From Bacteroidota bacterium (GTDB lineage: Bacteria; Bacteroidota; Bacteroidia; Bacteroidales; Paludibacteraceae): a stretch of 7,273 nt of DNA. The stretch spans positions 1 to 7,273 of the forward strand of contig JAKLIM010000182.1 in the NCBI GenBank assembly GCA_022709605.1, given 5' to 3'. The notes beneath the pieces were generated by a model. The model had not been told where the DNA came from, did not search any database, and worked only from the letters and a program-made list of their open reading frames with translations. The position numbers and the translations under genes were made by a program. Below are positions 7,069-7,273 of the stretch, piece after piece (within the stretch, counting starts at the first letter, position 1; each line of letters begins with the position of its first letter).

Positions 7069-7084
7069 TCCGTCAACCGACGGA
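7069..7084 (-). terminator. Perfect hairpin after the NamZ-like gene
   Basis: TCCGTC (7069-7074) and GACGGA (7079-7084) are perfectly complementary around a four-base loop, a 6-bp G/C-rich stem in otherwise A/T-rich DNA. It lies 11 bases beyond the NamZ-like stop at 7095. On the minus strand the sequence after it is A/T-rich but has no continuous T run, so termination would be partial. It may instead be a copy of a dispersed intergenic hairpin. Confidence 0.4.
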
Positions 7085-7094
7085 CTAGGGCAGA

Positions 7095-7273
7095 TTATTT
7101 GTACAAATAATACTTGCCGGATAATTTGCGGTAACTTTCCACATCTTTATTCCAATACGCTTTAATGTCATTGTATGAATGATTTACCGAGAATTTCAGT
7201 CTGATTTGATCGCTTCCGCTCACTTTGTCGAACATATTGAAACGGTCTTTGTTCGCATTTTTAAATACAGCTT
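7095..7273 (-). CDS. C-terminal fragment of a DUF1343 / NamZ-like exo-beta-N-acetylmuramidase (cut by window edge)
   Basis: This is an open frame of 58 codons plus TAA at 7095-7097, entering from beyond the right edge. The other two minus-strand frames are closed within about 55 bases. The peptide contains NMFDKVSGSDQIRLKF, KAYWNKDVESYRKLSGKYYLY and then K at the end. This matches my recollection of the DUF1343 C-terminus, where a G(T/S)DxxR motif is followed by a W...F/Y-KK-x-R/G-KYLLY tail. Family members remove terminal MurNAc from peptidoglycan fragments, usually after export, in cell-wall recycling. The catalytic part is outside the window, so activity cannot be assessed. Whether it is co-transcribed with the oxidoreductase 185 bp downstream is unclear; a hairpin and a repeat array lie between them. 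Confidence 0.7.
   Translation of the reverse strand, partial: AVFKNANKDRFNMFDKVSGSDQIRLKFSVNHSYNDIKAYWNKDVESYRKLSGKYYLYK

Overview
The window suggests a Bacteroidota chromosome, plausibly in the Bacteroidales/Marinilabiliales range. Three things point there. One gene carries a type IX secretion (T9SS) C-terminal sorting domain. Two intergenic regions carry promoters of the Bacteroidota form TTG ... TAnnTTTG, and A/T-rich leaders stand in for Shine-Dalgarno sites. There is also a short TTTGAAAG-type array of a kind I associate with this phylum. Assignment below phylum is a guess.

Every gene I can support lies on the minus strand, so transcription runs from the right end to the left. In that order they are: (1) the last 58 codons of a DUF1343/NamZ-like exo-N-acetylmuramidase, cut by the window edge (7095-7273); (2) a 185-bp gap with a small perfect hairpin and a seven-unit TTTGAAAG array; (3) a 938-residue fused FAD / 4Fe-4S / CCG-domain oxidoreductase of the respiratory D-lactate (2-hydroxyacid) dehydrogenase type (4093-6909); (4) a class D (OXA-type) beta-lactamase beginning one base after that gene's stop (3282-4091); (5) a 237-bp A/T-rich gap with an inverted repeat and a well-formed promoter; (6) a VapBC-like toxin-antitoxin pair, a ribbon-helix-helix antitoxin (2799 region to 3044) followed by a PIN-domain toxin (2369-2794); (7) a 118-bp gap with another promoter; (8) a secreted CotH-kinase-fold protein with an N-terminal jelly-roll-like domain and a T9SS sorting domain (46-2250).

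The genes do not form one obvious pathway. The oxidoreductase is central energy metabolism at the membrane. The beta-lactamase is periplasmic and probably depends on the oxidoreductase transcript, because no separate promoter is visible and the two genes are one base apart. The toxin-antitoxin pair has its own promoter with operator-like palindromes. CotH is a separate, monocistronic-looking export gene. The beta-lactamase and toxin-antitoxin genes look clearly more A/T-rich than the oxidoreductase gene, which may mean they were acquired. I did not find a convincing previously undescribed system. The points most worth checking are the beta-lactamase coupling, the Asp-for-Cys Fe-S motif, the repeat array in the oxidoreductase leader, and the toxin-antitoxin operator.
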